Origin: Doris montereyensis
Taxonomy: Eukaryota; Mollusca; Gastropoda; Nudibranchia; Dorididae
Direction of reading: 5' to 3'
Length of the DNA stretch: 64,000 nucleotides
Assembly (NCBI GenBank): GCA_037039925.1
Contig: JAXRKP010000249.1
Span: forward strand, 50,001 to 114,000
Position numbers and translations under genes: made by a program. The notes under the pieces were generated by a model. That model did not search any database. It saw only the letters and a list, made by a program, of their open reading frames with translations, and was not told the origin of the DNA. Shown here piece after piece: positions 1 to 11,682 of the stretch. Each line of letters begins with the position of its first letter. The stretch's first letter is position 1.

Positions 1-277
1 AGTTCCTTACAATAAGTAACTTATTTTAAGGATACTTATTTTCGGAATCCTTTATGTTTTTCCCCTTAAGGAAAGGAAGCCTCGTTTCCCTTTTAAACAC
101 GGCGAAACACCGAAAAAAAGCACGAATTGCGTCGTAATAATCCATGCGATTGCAATTTTTCCAATTAGAACCAACTGATGCCATTCAGGGCTTCGAAAGT
201 ATCGACCAGGCATGTCAACATTAGGGGAAATGACAAGCAGATCTTGTTTTCCCTGAGCTTCGAGGAATAGTCAGTTT

Positions 278-508
278 CACTTGCTCCTCACCTCGTAAAT
301 ACAAGCCAACACATTACCTTTCGACAACCACCGAACAGCTATAGTCTCATGATCGGAACCAATATCCTTGCACAGCAAAGCAAACAACCTCGTATTGAGA
401 TTAAGAGCACTTGCTTTGCCATAGTTGACGACTCGTATGACAGTGTTTAGCCTGCCATCTATTACAGCAGGGAGAATCCTGGAAGTCAGAGTTTCCCTGT
501 GGATTACG
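278..508 (-). pseudogene. hAT-type (ZBED5-like) transposase fragment
   Basis: About 77 codons stay open in one minus-strand frame and end at a stop. The order of motifs is that of ZBED5/SCAND3-like domesticated hAT transposases: a CVIHRE-like start (VIHRETLTSR), a stretch ending NTRLFALLCKDIGSDHE, then VRWLSKGNVLACIYEVR. The usual 4-6 residues between DHE and RWLSKG are shortened. No ATG, upstream BED finger or terminal inverted repeats were found, so this is an isolated fragment. It probably has no function. The family call rests on remembered motif order, not on an alignment. Confidence 0.6.
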
Positions 509-545
509 CAGTGAGATCAGACAGCCTTCGGCCTTCTGCTTCATC

Positions 546-1139
546 CAGGTAATAAATCCACCGAGATCCAAGCATTGAAGGGGCATCATCAATGCAGACA
601 CTCACAAGGTTAATTCATTTTATGACATTGTGATCGAATTACGAAACGACTGCTTCGCACACACCTTCGCACACACATTGTGCTTTAGTAGTCGTTTCAA
701 GAGGTCGGCAGAATAAGACTTCCTTCTCATTTGAAGTCAATCCAACAACAACAAAACGTAGATCAGCAACTGAGAAAATCTGGCAACATAGTTATCTCAT
801 CACATTGAATGGCAATGGCATAAAAAAATGTGATGCACGTATCTTTTCGAGAGCTTGAAATTGATATCTTCTGCGAGTTTATAGGATTAGTGCAACTTTC
901 TCCAGTCGGTCGGCGACCTAAATTTGCGAGGAATTGCCAGTTCTTTAGTTGGGATTGTCTATCGGAGGTTTGGCATTCTCACTGAGACTTGCCAAGTCCA
1001 AGTCAAAGGAATATCATTGCTCAGGTCTACCTCCCAGTCAATCGATAAACTTTGGCACCCTCCTTGTGAACTCTCCACGCCTCCACCCGCCCCCGCCCCT
1101 GCCCCCATCTACGGGGACACCCCCCCCCCCCCGTTTGAG
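546..1139. other. No recognisable gene
   Basis: Both strands are broken into short frames. A C-rich run lies near 1120-1132. This stretch may hold eroded integrase sequence from the neighbouring gypsy remnant, but I cannot recognise it. Confidence 0.4.
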
Positions 1140-2405
1140 AACCTCTCAATAAGAGTGCATCAGTAATAAATAGAAACATATGACCAAAAATGGTCCAGCA
1201 AAGTCTAAATGTACTCGGTTCCATGGTTCTTCTGACCAGCCCCAAGGGTGAAGAGGGCTTTGGCTGGTTCATTTCTGGTGAAGTTGACATACGTGACACA
1301 TCTTCACGCATCTCTCGATATCGGCATGAATGTTGGGCCACCAGACCTATGATCGAGCCAATGCCTTCATCCTTGCTACGCCGATGTGTGTGTTGTGAAT
1401 CAAGTTGAGCACTTTGCTGCACAGTAATTCGTGAATTATCACACAGGTGCCCCATAGTATGCAACCCGTATCTACACAAAACTCATTTTTACGACAAGCA
1501 AAGGTGCGTAGTGAAACACACGATTTTTCAGGCCAACCATTCAGTGTATGCCAAATCACTGACTTGGGAATGGGGTCGTCATTTGTTGCAGAGACAATCT
1601 CCTCTGATGTTTTTGGCATGTTGATGAAACTGAACAGAGCACCAATTTCTGCTGGCGCATCCTGTTGAGGCTCCAGAGTTGGTAGAGGAAGACGGCTTAA
1701 TGCATCTGCGTTGTTTTCTTTTCCTCGACGATGCAATCATCCGTTTGAGTATGCAGAGAGTGTGAGAGCACATTGCTGAACTCGAGCCAATTCATGTTCA
1801 GGAATGGGTTGGAATTCGACAAACAAATCCAGTAACGGTTTGTGAATTGTGAAGATCGCAATGCGTTGACCAAGAATATATTTATGAAAGTTTTTCACTC
1901 TGAAAAATAATGATCAGTGCTTCTCTTTCTATCTGGGAATATTACCTTTCACAATTAATTGGACAATGATCTACTGGCATAAAACACAGACCTGTCTTGG
2001 TCATTATCAATCTGACTCAAGACAGCATCTGACCCTACAGGAGAAGCATCACACGTGATAATTATTTCCTTAGTAGGATCGAAATGAACAAGGGCTCTCC
2101 TGGAAGAAAGAAGATTTTTGACAGAAGCAAATGCCTGCTTTTCCTTTTCATTCCAGCGACATTTGATGAACTTCTGTAGCAGATCATAAAGTGGGGCAAG
2201 GACACTAGCACAGTTAGGAATGAATTTGGAGTAGTGATTAATGAGACTAAAAAACGATTGAAACTTGTGGATATTGCTAGAAGATGGAGCATTGTGAATT
2301 GTTTTGACGATTTCCTCTAGGGGTTGAAGACCACCATTGTTTAACAAGTATCCAAGAAATGAGATTTGCTCCGGAAGAAATTCGCAATTCTCCTTGTCAT
2401 TACCA
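1140..2405 (-). pseudogene. Ty3/gypsy-type pol remnant (RT end, RNase H, integrase start)
   Basis: Read on the minus strand from about 2405 downward, the order matches a Ty3/gypsy polyprotein. It begins at the end of reverse transcriptase (FLPEQISFLGYLLN), continues through the connection region (FFSLINHYSKFIPN), and reaches the RNase H start (ITCDASPVGSDAVLSQ and VFYASRSLS). A degraded RNase H tail with NADALSRLP follows, then an integrase zinc-binding segment (NTHIGVARMKAL). The best single frame spans 1955-2347. Stops and frame changes separate the blocks. No LTRs, gag or protease were found. This is a dead retrotransposon, antisense to nothing recognisable. Confidence 0.75.
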
Positions 2406-3020
2406 GTCCTTTGTTTTCACACAAAAGGAGAACTGTTGCATAGTTATTTAGATGGTGTAAACATTTTTACCGACAAAAGTCAAAAAAAGGAAAAGGACTA
2501 AAGAAAATGGATGTCTATTCTCATATTTAGGTTTCAAAAAGGATATCAATTTGGCTTTTCAATCAATCAAACAAACAAAAACATGTCGTTTTTTAGGCTA
2601 TGCATCACAAGACAGTACTAAAGACTTTAGAATATGCCTGCCTTGCCCATGATGTACTGATAACATTAACCTATATGTTTCTCATATTATTTACACTTGC
2701 GGGAGTGTCTGTGTTACCCACGATGCACAGTTTACAACACAAAGGAGTCACAGTGAATGAAATCAAAAGTCATAAATGACAAAAGGGATAATTCCATCAA
2801 GGAAGACACAACAAACACGTGACGTTTCGGGTATAACACTTCTGTCGGACAACAAATGAGGAATATCTATACACTTCTGCATCACATGGTGGGATATCAG
2901 AAGGAAAAAAATAGCAAGGAGGAGGAAAGGAGGGAGGGGTAGACTAGAGTGGGATACGAAATTGAGAAAGGGAACACGGTGATTAATCATAATAATAGAA
3001 AGGGAACAGGGGGGGTCAGT
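2406..3020. other. No recognisable gene
   Basis: AT-rich sequence with no convincing coding frame. It becomes purine-rich towards the microsatellite that follows. Confidence 0.4.
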
Positions 3021-3027
3021 GGGAAAA

Positions 3028-3412
<385 letters not shown>

Positions 3413-3639
3413 GGGAAGTGAGAGGAGATGTATAATGTATATAATTATATACTGTTCACAAAAAGTAGGGGATATTCAAATTCCTTGTGTATTTATTTTT
3501 AAATAGATAAGAGCCAAACATATGATATGAAAAGAAGGAATTTTATTTACCCGTAAGATGGTAGACAAAATAGGGCAAAAAAAGAGAAGACTTTAGAGTT
3601 ATTCTCTTTTTTCATGATGACGCCCAGGTAGAAAAGTTC

Positions 3640-4302
3640 ACAATCATCAGTAATGGGCTCGGCGACCTTCTAATACTTCTATGGCGATAATAATAGGCAT
3701 TACATCGACATTTCACACTCCCAATGAGTCGTACAATATATTGGGGATTTTTCGCCACTCCTCGGCTAGCGTATCAGCTAAATTGTCCTACATGTGTTGA
3801 TAGGGTGTGGATCTGGGGACAGGCCATTCAATATGTTGGATCCCAGCTGTTCTTAAGTACTCGGGTACTCGTGAACAAAATGTGCTCTGTGATGCTCATT
3901 TCCATGGCGTCTAGTGTATGGTCTAATGATGTTATCCAGATTGCTGTCCTGTAATTTACCCATCCACGATGTGTAGGTCATTAATCCATGCCCACACCAT
4001 AATGGAACCAATTTCTACAACGGTCGTTGGTGGCACAGTGGCATCTCCAGTGTATTCTTTTCCTTTGGGTCTAAGCTATATTTTGATTCACCAGAAAGCA
4101 TTACGATACCATTGGGCTAATGTCCACCTTCTATGGCACCGAGACCAATATAATCGTTCCTGAGATGTGTCGTGAAAGCACATTGACGATATGGGGCCGT
4201 CGGGCAAAGAGTCCTGCTTGATGCAGCCGATTTCTTATCGTTTGTAACACGTACACCAGACACTTGTTCCAAGTGGCTTTGTAATCTTGTTGCCTGTTTC
4301 AT
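3640..4302 (-). pseudogene. Tc1/mariner-like transposase remnant
   Basis: The minus-strand reading shows the Tc1-like catalytic-domain layout with several stops. From 4302 it runs through a helix-turn-helix-like QVSGVRVTND, then a WxxVMLSGESKYSL block that corresponds to the 'LFSDESRF' aspartate motif, with the first catalytic Asp replaced by Gly. A degraded G/V-rich block follows, then a region resembling 'HDNARPHTA...PWPARSPDLNPIEH'. The low-coordinate flank at about 3452-3470 (ACTGTTCACAAAAAGTAGGG, preceded by TA) looks like a transposon end. I found no matching right end. Non-functional. Confidence 0.6.
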
Positions 4303-4390
4303 CAGTTCTGCCTGGAGGGCTTCATTGACTGTCTTGATGGCGGGTTGTTTTTGGGTTTTTTAATCGACAATTTTGGGCAAATCTTTCACA

Positions 4391-4600
4391 TTTTGATTCA
4401 CCAGAAAGCATTACGTTTGTTGGAATTGCCCGAAATAATCGGCTGATAACAGACTTTTGAATATTCCCTTCTTTTTGCTAACATATTTTGAAAAGTTCAC
4501 AATCATCAGTTGGGTTGGCGCCCACTTTGGCGATAGTATTCCAACAGCTACAATAATTGGGGGATTTTCTGAAATATCTAACAGCTATCCGCTGATTGTA
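4391..4600. mobile_element. Scrambled second piece of the Tc1-like element
   Basis: Two short segments of the neighbouring Tc1-like remnant recur here. The 25 bp at 4081-4105 recur at 4391-4415, and the 21 bp at 3631-3651 recur at 4490-4510, in the same orientation but in swapped order. Similarity continues more weakly after 4510. It is a rearranged fragment, not a clean second copy. Confidence 0.5.
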
Positions 4601-4739
4601 AATTTTCCTCGAAATCAATGTAAGCACATTGAAGATACTTGTAATCAACAAAATGAGCAGACGATTATCATATTTCCACACTCTTAAAAGTGAAAACAGC
4701 ACAAGTGAACTTTTGGGGATCAATTGTGTCATTGACAAA

Positions 4740-5500
4740 GGAAGATAACACTGGTGTAAAAGTTATACCACGATTCTTTTTCCATGCACGTGTTGCACGT
4801 GATACTACTGACACTAGACAATGCTTGTGATCGAAGTTCTAGCACTGCAGGAAACTAAAGATAATAGAAGTTTGTTGTCAGGAAAAGGATACACCTGTAT
4901 ACAGGGTAATAACAGCACACTTTTATGACATGATTCTTGTCGCTACACTAACACCAGTATAGAGATAATGGCTGCAACTATCAGCCATTCATCTCATAAA
5001 TCTTTCACTGTATTTTCATTATACCCACCACCATCAGCACAGGCATTTATGAAGTGGAAAACCTTTTATCTCAGCTTACCTCACCTTTCCTCTTACTTGA
5101 GGATGTCAATTTCATTCTTGTCTCTATGGGACGACTCCTCGACTACACAACCGTGGTCGAATGATGAAGAAGTTGATCTCCGATCATGATTTAATTCTCT
5201 TAAATTACGGAGAAGCGACATTTTTTCATTCAGCTAATCAGTTTCAGTTTCAGCCATCGATCTATCAATTGCCTCTCCTTCTTTTGCTCTAGACTTCTCA
5301 TGGCACGTTTATGTAGACCTGTGTTAGCGATCACTACACTGCCGTCTTATGTTTTCAAGCCAACAGAATAGAGCACTCTACTGCATATTTAAATTTCAAT
5401 AAAGCAAACTGGACCTTTTTCAAAACGTTATGCACTTTTGACATAAACGACTTTCTTGTAATGTATCATCCTATGACCCCATATCTACTTTTCTGAGAAA
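4740..5500. other. No recognisable gene
   Basis: Short, unsupported frames only. A small direct repeat of TGCACGTG lies near 4783-4800. Confidence 0.35.
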
Positions 5501-5514
5501 TTGACTTCTTTGGC

Positions 5515-6235
5515 AAAAAAGGACGATTGCCTTCCATCCCCGCAAGCACCACCGATTTCCAGGGGTCCACTGGTTCTCCAGAGAATGTAAAGAAGCAATC
5601 AACAGAAGGAAGAAAGCTGAAAGATCCTGTTTTAAACATCCTTGTGTCGACAATTTGATCAGTTTCAAAATAGAAAAGGTCAAGACAAGATACACAATAA
5701 AACAAGACAAACGGAATTCCTGATAAAAGTATGTTTCCTCTAAATTGTAATGCCACCACCAAAACCGTGTGGATGACAGTGAGGAAAATTAACGGTAAAA
5801 CAACTTGCGCAAATATCCACCTTAAAAAGGACTGCAAGATAATTACCGATGTCAGAGATACAGCAAACTACCTTGGTCAGAGGATTGCCCAGAATTCTTC
5901 CTCTGGACATTACTCCACAGGTTTCCAAACATTAAAACAAGTGAAATTTAAAAAAGACTATATAAACTACGGGATATAGAATCTCAAACCTTTTCTCTGG
6001 AAGAGCTAAAAGCATCCTTAGCGAAATCAAATGAATCAGCTGCAGGACCTGACTGTATTTACTATCAAGTCCTCACTAATCTTCCCAACTCTTGTCTTTC
6101 CATCCTTTTGAAGAATATCCAATAAAAGCTGAACTACAAGCCAAATTCCGCCATCCTGGAATACGGCATATGTGGTCACAATTCAAAAAACCTAACCGAG
6201 ATCTCAGTGACCCATCTAGTTATAGACCAAAGCTT
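5515..6235 (+). pseudogene. Jockey/CR1-type LINE reverse transcriptase, N-terminal part
   Basis: Plus-strand frames contain the pre-RT segment typical of Jockey/CR1 LINEs: WFSRECKEAINRRKKAE, then KTVWMTVRKINGK, then the start of the RT fold (FSLEELKASLAKSNESAAGPD and PPSWNTAYV, then NRDLSDPSSYRP). At least three stops or frame changes interrupt it. It breaks off before the catalytic YADD motif. Known function is target-primed reverse transcription; this copy is dead. Confidence 0.7.
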
Positions 6236-6454
6236 TAAGTCACCTACATATTGGTCATTCGTGACTCACACAGGGTTTCCTGTTGACCCATGATGACCAG
6301 CCTTTCTGTCACTCCTGTGATTGCTCTTTTACTATTAAACATGTTTTAATGGAACGTTCTGATTTGTCCGATGTACGAATGAAATATTATTCCGCCCGGC
6401 AGTGGACAGGTAAGCACCTGTACGGAAGTGTTTGATCCCGCCCTCCACGAGTCT

Positions 6455-6660
6455 TCTGCTGCCTTGCAGGCGGGTCTTGGCTGACGTAAGGCTAAGGGTG
6501 TTAACCCTGACATGAAACAACCTGTTGCTTTGTAGGCCAGTCTTGGTTGATCAAAGACAAAGAGACTTTACCCTGACAGAAAATAACAACCTGCTGCCTT
6601 GCAGGCTGGTCTTGGGTGACCAAAGGCTAAGGAGTTAACCCTGACAAAAAAGAACAAGGC
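6455..6660 (+). repeat. Three 5' monomer repeats of LINE copy A
   Basis: Three tandem 66-69 bp units, each starting near GCCTTGCAGGC or GCTTTGTAGGC and ending near TTAACCCTGACA. The same three-unit block recurs in inverted orientation at 53605-53815 in another copy, so it belongs to the element and is not a chance tandem repeat. By analogy with other LINEs with monomeric 5' regions it may be an internal promoter. That is inference. Confidence 0.75.
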
Positions 6661-9095
6661 CTGGTAGGAGCCTAAAGGTGGCAGCCCTACCATCTACCTA
6701 GGGTACAGTGGGATTATCCCCTGCTTATCCAAAACCAATCTGATTCAGAGAAATAAATACAATATATCCGGCTTGACCTTTCAACGACAAAATGGAAACG
6801 AACACAGACTGATTTTTGGAACATGGAATATTAGGGCAATTAGTGGAAAAGAGATATAATAAGTTGAACTAAATGGAAAAAATCAAAGTAGACATTTTGG
6901 CTATTACTACAGAAACAAAGAAATAAGGACAAGGAATAGAAAATGTAGGACCAAACCATACTTTAATCTTCTCAGGAGTAGATGTCAAAGATAACGCTAG
7001 AGCAGGAGAAGGCCTCCTAATGCATAAAAGGCAAGAAAAGCTACTAGAACGCTGAAATTTATAAGCCCACGGCTATAAGAGGTAAATATTAAAGAGAAAT
7101 CAAATTATTAATAGCTTATGGACCAAATGAAAATGCCACTAAAGAAGGAAAACTATCTTTGAAAATAATTTACAAATAGCTGCAGAGAAACTTAAACCCA
7201 AACAAAAACTAATGGTTTTAGGAGATTTAAAAACTAGAGTAGGCAACAATGTAGAAACATCAGGAGGAGTAATAACTAATAGGTAAAGAAGGAGAGGCAA
7301 CAACTTCTCCAAATGGAGAAAGACTAATAGACTTTTGCCTAAAGAATAACATGAAAATAGCCAACACCTTTTTTTTTCCTTTAAAGATATTCACAAATAT
7401 ACAAGAGTAAATGAAGACAGGTGTGAAAAGTCAATCATAGACTACATAATAGTTAGCAACTCTCTTTTTACAGAACATTAGATGCAAGAGTAAACAGAGG
7501 AGCAGAAATATTTAGTGATCATCACCTAGTGATTGCCAAAATGAGATTACTGACTGAAGAAAACAAACAGAAAAGGAAAGAAAAGAAAGCTACTACACTC
7601 AAAAAAGAGGAACTAAATAAACCAATAGTAAAAGAGATATACCAATCTAGGATAAAAAGATATATCAGTGAAAGGCAAATGGATCTGAATGACAGCACAA
7701 TAGAAGAAAAGTGGCAAATGTATAAAGAAACACTCCTCAGTTGTACTGAAGAAGTCTGTAGGACATAAATTAAAGGAGATAGGAAAAGAACAGCATGGTG
7801 GAATAAGAATGTCAAAACTAAGATCGAAGAAAAGAAGGATGCCTGGCTGGAAGAAATACTTGCAAACAAAGAGACAAAAGGATAGGATAGATTACGTGAA
7901 TAAAAGAACTATCGCCAAAGAGGAAGTGAGGAAAGCAAAACAGGAACAATGGGAAGAGCTTGGACAAAGACTTCAAGAAAGCTATCAAGGAAATAAAAAG
8001 CTGTTGTGGGGGGCAATGAAGAGCATGAGAAAGACCAAAGCATGCCCAATACAACAAATTAAGAATGCCAAAGGAGAAATATTGAAAGAAGACAACCAAA
8101 TCATGAAAGCGTGGAGAAAGTATTTTCAACAATTACATAATCCAGAACATATGAAACAAGGAGTAAAGATCAATTAGTAAGAGTAACAGCTGAAGATGTA
8201 GATATATCAATGGAAGAAATCCAAACAGCTATAAGAAAAGTGAAATTAGAAAATGTCCCAGGAGCAGATCAAATTTATCCCGAAAGGATTAAAAACCAAG
8301 GAAACAGGCAGACAAACTACTACATGCAATATGCCAACAAGCATGGCAGTCCAAACAGGTGCCAGACGACTGGAAAAAGGGAACGGTAGTACCAATATAT
8401 AATATAAGAAAGGATCAACTATGGAATGGTCAAATTATAGAGAGATATCACTACTTACTGTTCCAGGAAAAGTATATGCCAGGATACTGGAAATGAGATT
8501 ACAGAAAAGAATAGAGGATCAAATTGAAGAGCATCAGAGTGGATTTAGACCAGGAAGAAGTGTACAAGACCACATATTTACAATTAGACAAATAATAGAA
8601 AAATTCCTTGAGAGAAACATTGACTTATACCTGTGTTTTATTGACTTAGAAAAAGACATTTGACCCTGTGAGAGGGGACCTGTGTTCCTTATGTAGAGCA
8701 AAATTTAATAGAAAAGACATTGTACAGAGAGTAGCTGGAAACATATCTGCAGAATTTGATGTAGATATAGGAGGACAGATTGTACCGTAAGTCCTCTTTG
8801 TTTATCACATGTATGGATACAGTTCCTCAAAAATGAAGAAAATGAATGTAGGTACCATCTGGAATTAAACTAGTAAATGTATCAATGTTTTCATTTGCCA
8901 ATGATTTTGTTGTGTTTGGAAAATCAGAAAGTGATGTCGAATATCAACATTATGAACAATGAAAAATAAAAGAGGAATGAGAGTAAATGCAAAGAAAACC
9001 AAAACAATGCTAGTAACTAGGGAAGCTAAAACACCAAATCTGAAATTGGGCAGGAGAATTTAGAACAAGTTCAAAGCTACAATTACTTAGGAGTA

Positions 9096-9581
9096 ATGAT
9101 TAACTCAGAGGGAAAACTAAGAGAAGAAATCAGCCAGAGAATCCAAAAGGCAAGTGCAATATATAACCATCTAGGAAAGGCATTTGTAGGTAAACAAGAA
9201 TTGACAACAAAAACCAAAATGGCAGCATACAACACAGTTTATTGTCCTACTCTCCTCTATGGCAGTGAAACGTGGACCTTAGACAGTAGGGAATACAGTA
9301 GCGTACAGGCAGCTGAAATAAAATATCTAAGAAGAGTAGTAGGGAAAATTAAAAGAGACAAAATCAGAAACACAACAATAAGAGATCAAACCAAAGCAGA
9401 TGGCATAAAAACTAAGATAGAAATAAATCAATTGAGATGGTTTGGGCATGTTAACAGAGTGAATGACAATAGAATAGCGAAATCAGTATACTGTGCTAAA
9501 ACCAAAAGTAAAAGACCAAAAGGCAGACCTTGGAGAAAGTGGGAAGAAGATATAAAAGAGGCATTGAATAATAAAAATTAA
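9096..9581 (+). pseudogene. LINE copy A, ORF2 C-terminal region
   Basis: This is the longest open piece of copy A (about 161 codons). It starts in the thumb region after the RT active site (YLGVMINSEGKL-like) and runs through TLLYGSETWTLDSREYSSVQ to the family's LRWFGHVNRVND and [18 protein letters not shown] blocks. This C-terminal arrangement is common in invertebrate 'endonuclease-reverse transcriptase' LINEs, often misannotated as craniofacial development protein 2. It is only part of a dead ORF and has no start of its own. Confidence 0.75.
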
Positions 9582-9929
9582 ACATTTTTGGAAGGAAACA
9601 GAAAATGCCAGGACAGGGTATCCTGGAGAAAAATCACCTCGGGCATCTGAACCCATACATCGAAAGGTAGAACGGAAACTGATAAAGAAAGAAAGAAAGA
9701 AAGATATGAATCTTAGTAAATTTTGCACATTAAATGGATCTGTTTAACTACATGTATGAGTTATTTTCAACATGAACCCCAAAACACCATTTTGCGCATT
9801 ATTTTTTTTCTAAACTAATCGAGCAAAGCACCGTTGCTTCATTGTCAATGGCGATGAATGTTGGAGGCTATGACTATGAAACTAGGGCTCCTAAGGCGGC
9901 AATGTCTGTTTCTGTTTCTGTTCCTTTAT

Positions 9930-10585
9930 CTACAAAGGGCCCATTGGCCTATCCCACAGATGGTTTTATAGTTTGAAATGAATGCATGTAGACGATGTTT
10001 ACATTGTTCAGTGGTCTGAGCGTTTGTAATGCTAGCTGGAAGCACATTCTCTTCTGGAACTGCGCGTTTCGCAAAGGCATGTTTGTCTATGTTACATCTA
10101 AGATGGTATCGTTGAAGGTTGTGCCCGTTGTTACTAAGTTAGACCTCTTTCTCAGTGTATAGCTGCTGAAGAACTGGTGTTTGTGGATAGCAACTTCTCC
10201 GGTAAGAATACGGCATGTCATTATCATTAACAATATGGTGAACTTGCGGTGCTGTGCTAATGTTTCCCACTTCATGAGTCCTAGTAATTTGGTGACACTA
10301 CTGTTGGGATCATAATACCCAGTGACGTCTCTCGCTGCACAGCGTTACACGTTTTCAATTCTGGATACGCCCTTTTTGGTAAAGAGACCCCATACAGTAA
10401 CGCAGTGCTCTAGTTAAGGTCGCACTAAGGTCTTAAGTATGCTGTTTCTTTAATGTTTCTTGACATGTCTCTTGTATTTCTTTTGAAGAATCCAAGCTTT
10501 TGGTGTGCCTTCTTCGCTATCTGGTCGATGTGTGCTGACCACTTCCAGTTATCACTGAGAAATACACCGAAGGTATTTATGCTCT
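9930..10585 (-). pseudogene. Jockey/CR1-type LINE, RT C-terminal part
   Basis: The minus strand from 10585 reads as the end of a LINE ORF2. It has a W-SAHIDQIAKKAHQKLGFF-type thumb, then NVQRRAAR-like and DVTGYYDPNSSVTKLLGL segments, and a final block with HQFFSSYTLRKRSNL. Two or more frame changes lie between 10300 and 10450. It lies in inverted orientation to the LINE pieces on its left. Confidence 0.65.
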
Positions 10586-10689
10586 TTTTTTTCTTTCTTT
10601 CTTATTCACATTTGTGACTTCCTGGTGATCTTGATGACGAAAACTGAAGATTAGCACATTTTGAGGCGTTAGATTTTACTCGATAAAAA

Positions 10690-10785
10690 ATTCTCACCGT
10701 TGGTGGAACTCGAACCTACTACCTTATATGTTTGAGAGGCCGACACCTTGCCTCTGGACTATCGAGTTCCCCCACATCAGAGATA
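10690..10785 (-). mobile_element. SINE, family B (5' head only)
   Basis: The minus strand carries a tRNA-like head: an A-box-like block around TAGTCCAGAGGCAAGGTG and a B box GGTTCGAGTTCC. The same head occurs on the plus strand at 21605 and, more diverged, at 50215 and 50690. Confidence 0.7.
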
Positions 10786-10789
10786 ATGT

Positions 10790-11584
10790 TTTCTTTGGGT
10801 TCCGTTTTGGTGGTGGGGGGGGGGGGTGTGGTCACCCGTATACATTGCTTAGCTCTTTTTCTTTTTTTATCTTGATAATTCTTTGTATCATGAACAGTTC
10901 CGATGAGGAACAGAAAATATAAAAAAAAACGATATATATAAACTGGATAATTCATACTGGTTTGGCTGCTAAAATAGATTCGATTTCGGGAATTTCCCGT
11001 AACTCACTGTTAATTTATTGAGTGTTACTCAGACTACGGCGAGGAATGAGCCCAAGAATATTCATGTACACTAAGTCTTGTAGTTTTGACGAAAGACAAA
11101 TTACTGCACAGTTCCGCAAACCTAAAATAAACTGTAAGTGAAAGACAAACAACAATGCAAAATCACGCAGAGAAGACACCAGACATACGTATCAACACCA
11201 TCAAATACGTGAAAAGCAGCAACTTGTGCCATCTAGCGCTAGTAAAAATAGCACACAGAGTGATTCTAAGCAAAGATACTAGAGCAATTGTTCTAGTATC
11301 TTTGTTCTAAGTGAGTCACTGTAGCAACTTGATTGTAAATAGATATCAATGACCGTCGAAAGTCTCGACAAGTCTCGCGAATGACGAGAGTATAATAAAA
11401 TAGTAAGTACTAAGTACGAATAGACCCAGCGCTCGCGCCGTCCGTAAGCACTTCGTTTATATTATCATTAATATCATTGTTCTCAGAGCAGATAGTGTTG
11501 CCAACAATCATCGCATCGGGAATGAATGCAGAGAAGATAAATAAAAGTAAAAGAGAAAAGAAGAGAAAAGTGGTGTGTGGAATG

Positions 11585-11585
<1 letters not shown>
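10790..11585. other. No recognisable gene; small perfect hairpin inside
   Basis: AT-rich non-coding sequence with a G run near 10816-10828. The only structured element is the hairpin at 11271-11304. Confidence 0.4.
11271..11304. repeat. Perfect 13-bp hairpin
   Basis: CAAAGATACTAGA and its exact reverse complement are separated by the 8-base loop GCAATTGT. No T-run follows, so it does not resemble a terminator. It may be the core of a small fold-back repeat. Confidence 0.8.

Positions 11586-11589
<4 letters not shown>

Positions 11590-11678
<89 letters not shown>
11590..11678. repeat. (GA)n microsatellite
   Basis: Nearly pure GA dinucleotide tract of about 88 bp on the plus strand. Open frames across it are artefacts of the repeat. 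Confidence 0.98.

Positions 11679-11679
<1 letters not shown>

Positions 11680-11682
<3 letters not shown>

Larger units (their letters stand above)
6398..9704 (+). mobile_element. Nearly full-length APE-type LINE (copy A)
   Basis: A 3.3-kb non-LTR retrotransposon whose family recurs at 42950, 51960, 53105 and 57466. In order it shows three 5' monomer repeats, then an endonuclease region with LLIAYGPNENATKE and a LGDLKTRVGNN block (the GDFNxxVG motif). A long linker follows, then reverse transcriptase (PGKVYARILEMRLQKRIEDQ, EHQSGFRPGRSVQDHIFTIR) and a C-terminal WFGHVNRVNDNR domain. It ends in a (GAAA)n tail at about 9684-9704. The RT active site reads FAND instead of Y/FADD near 8895. Many stops and frameshifts make it inactive. 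The clade (RTE-like or Jockey-like) cannot be settled by eye. Confidence 0.85.

Noticed and set aside
2790..2860. ACGTTTCGGGTATAACACTTC phrase resembling a Penelope-element end
   Set aside because: Resembles sequence seen near such elements, but no coding or ribozyme-like context was found around it.
5466..5837. 123-codon minus-strand frame with hydrophobic segments
   Set aside because: Shadow of the plus-strand LINE RT fragment, which has recognisable family motifs.
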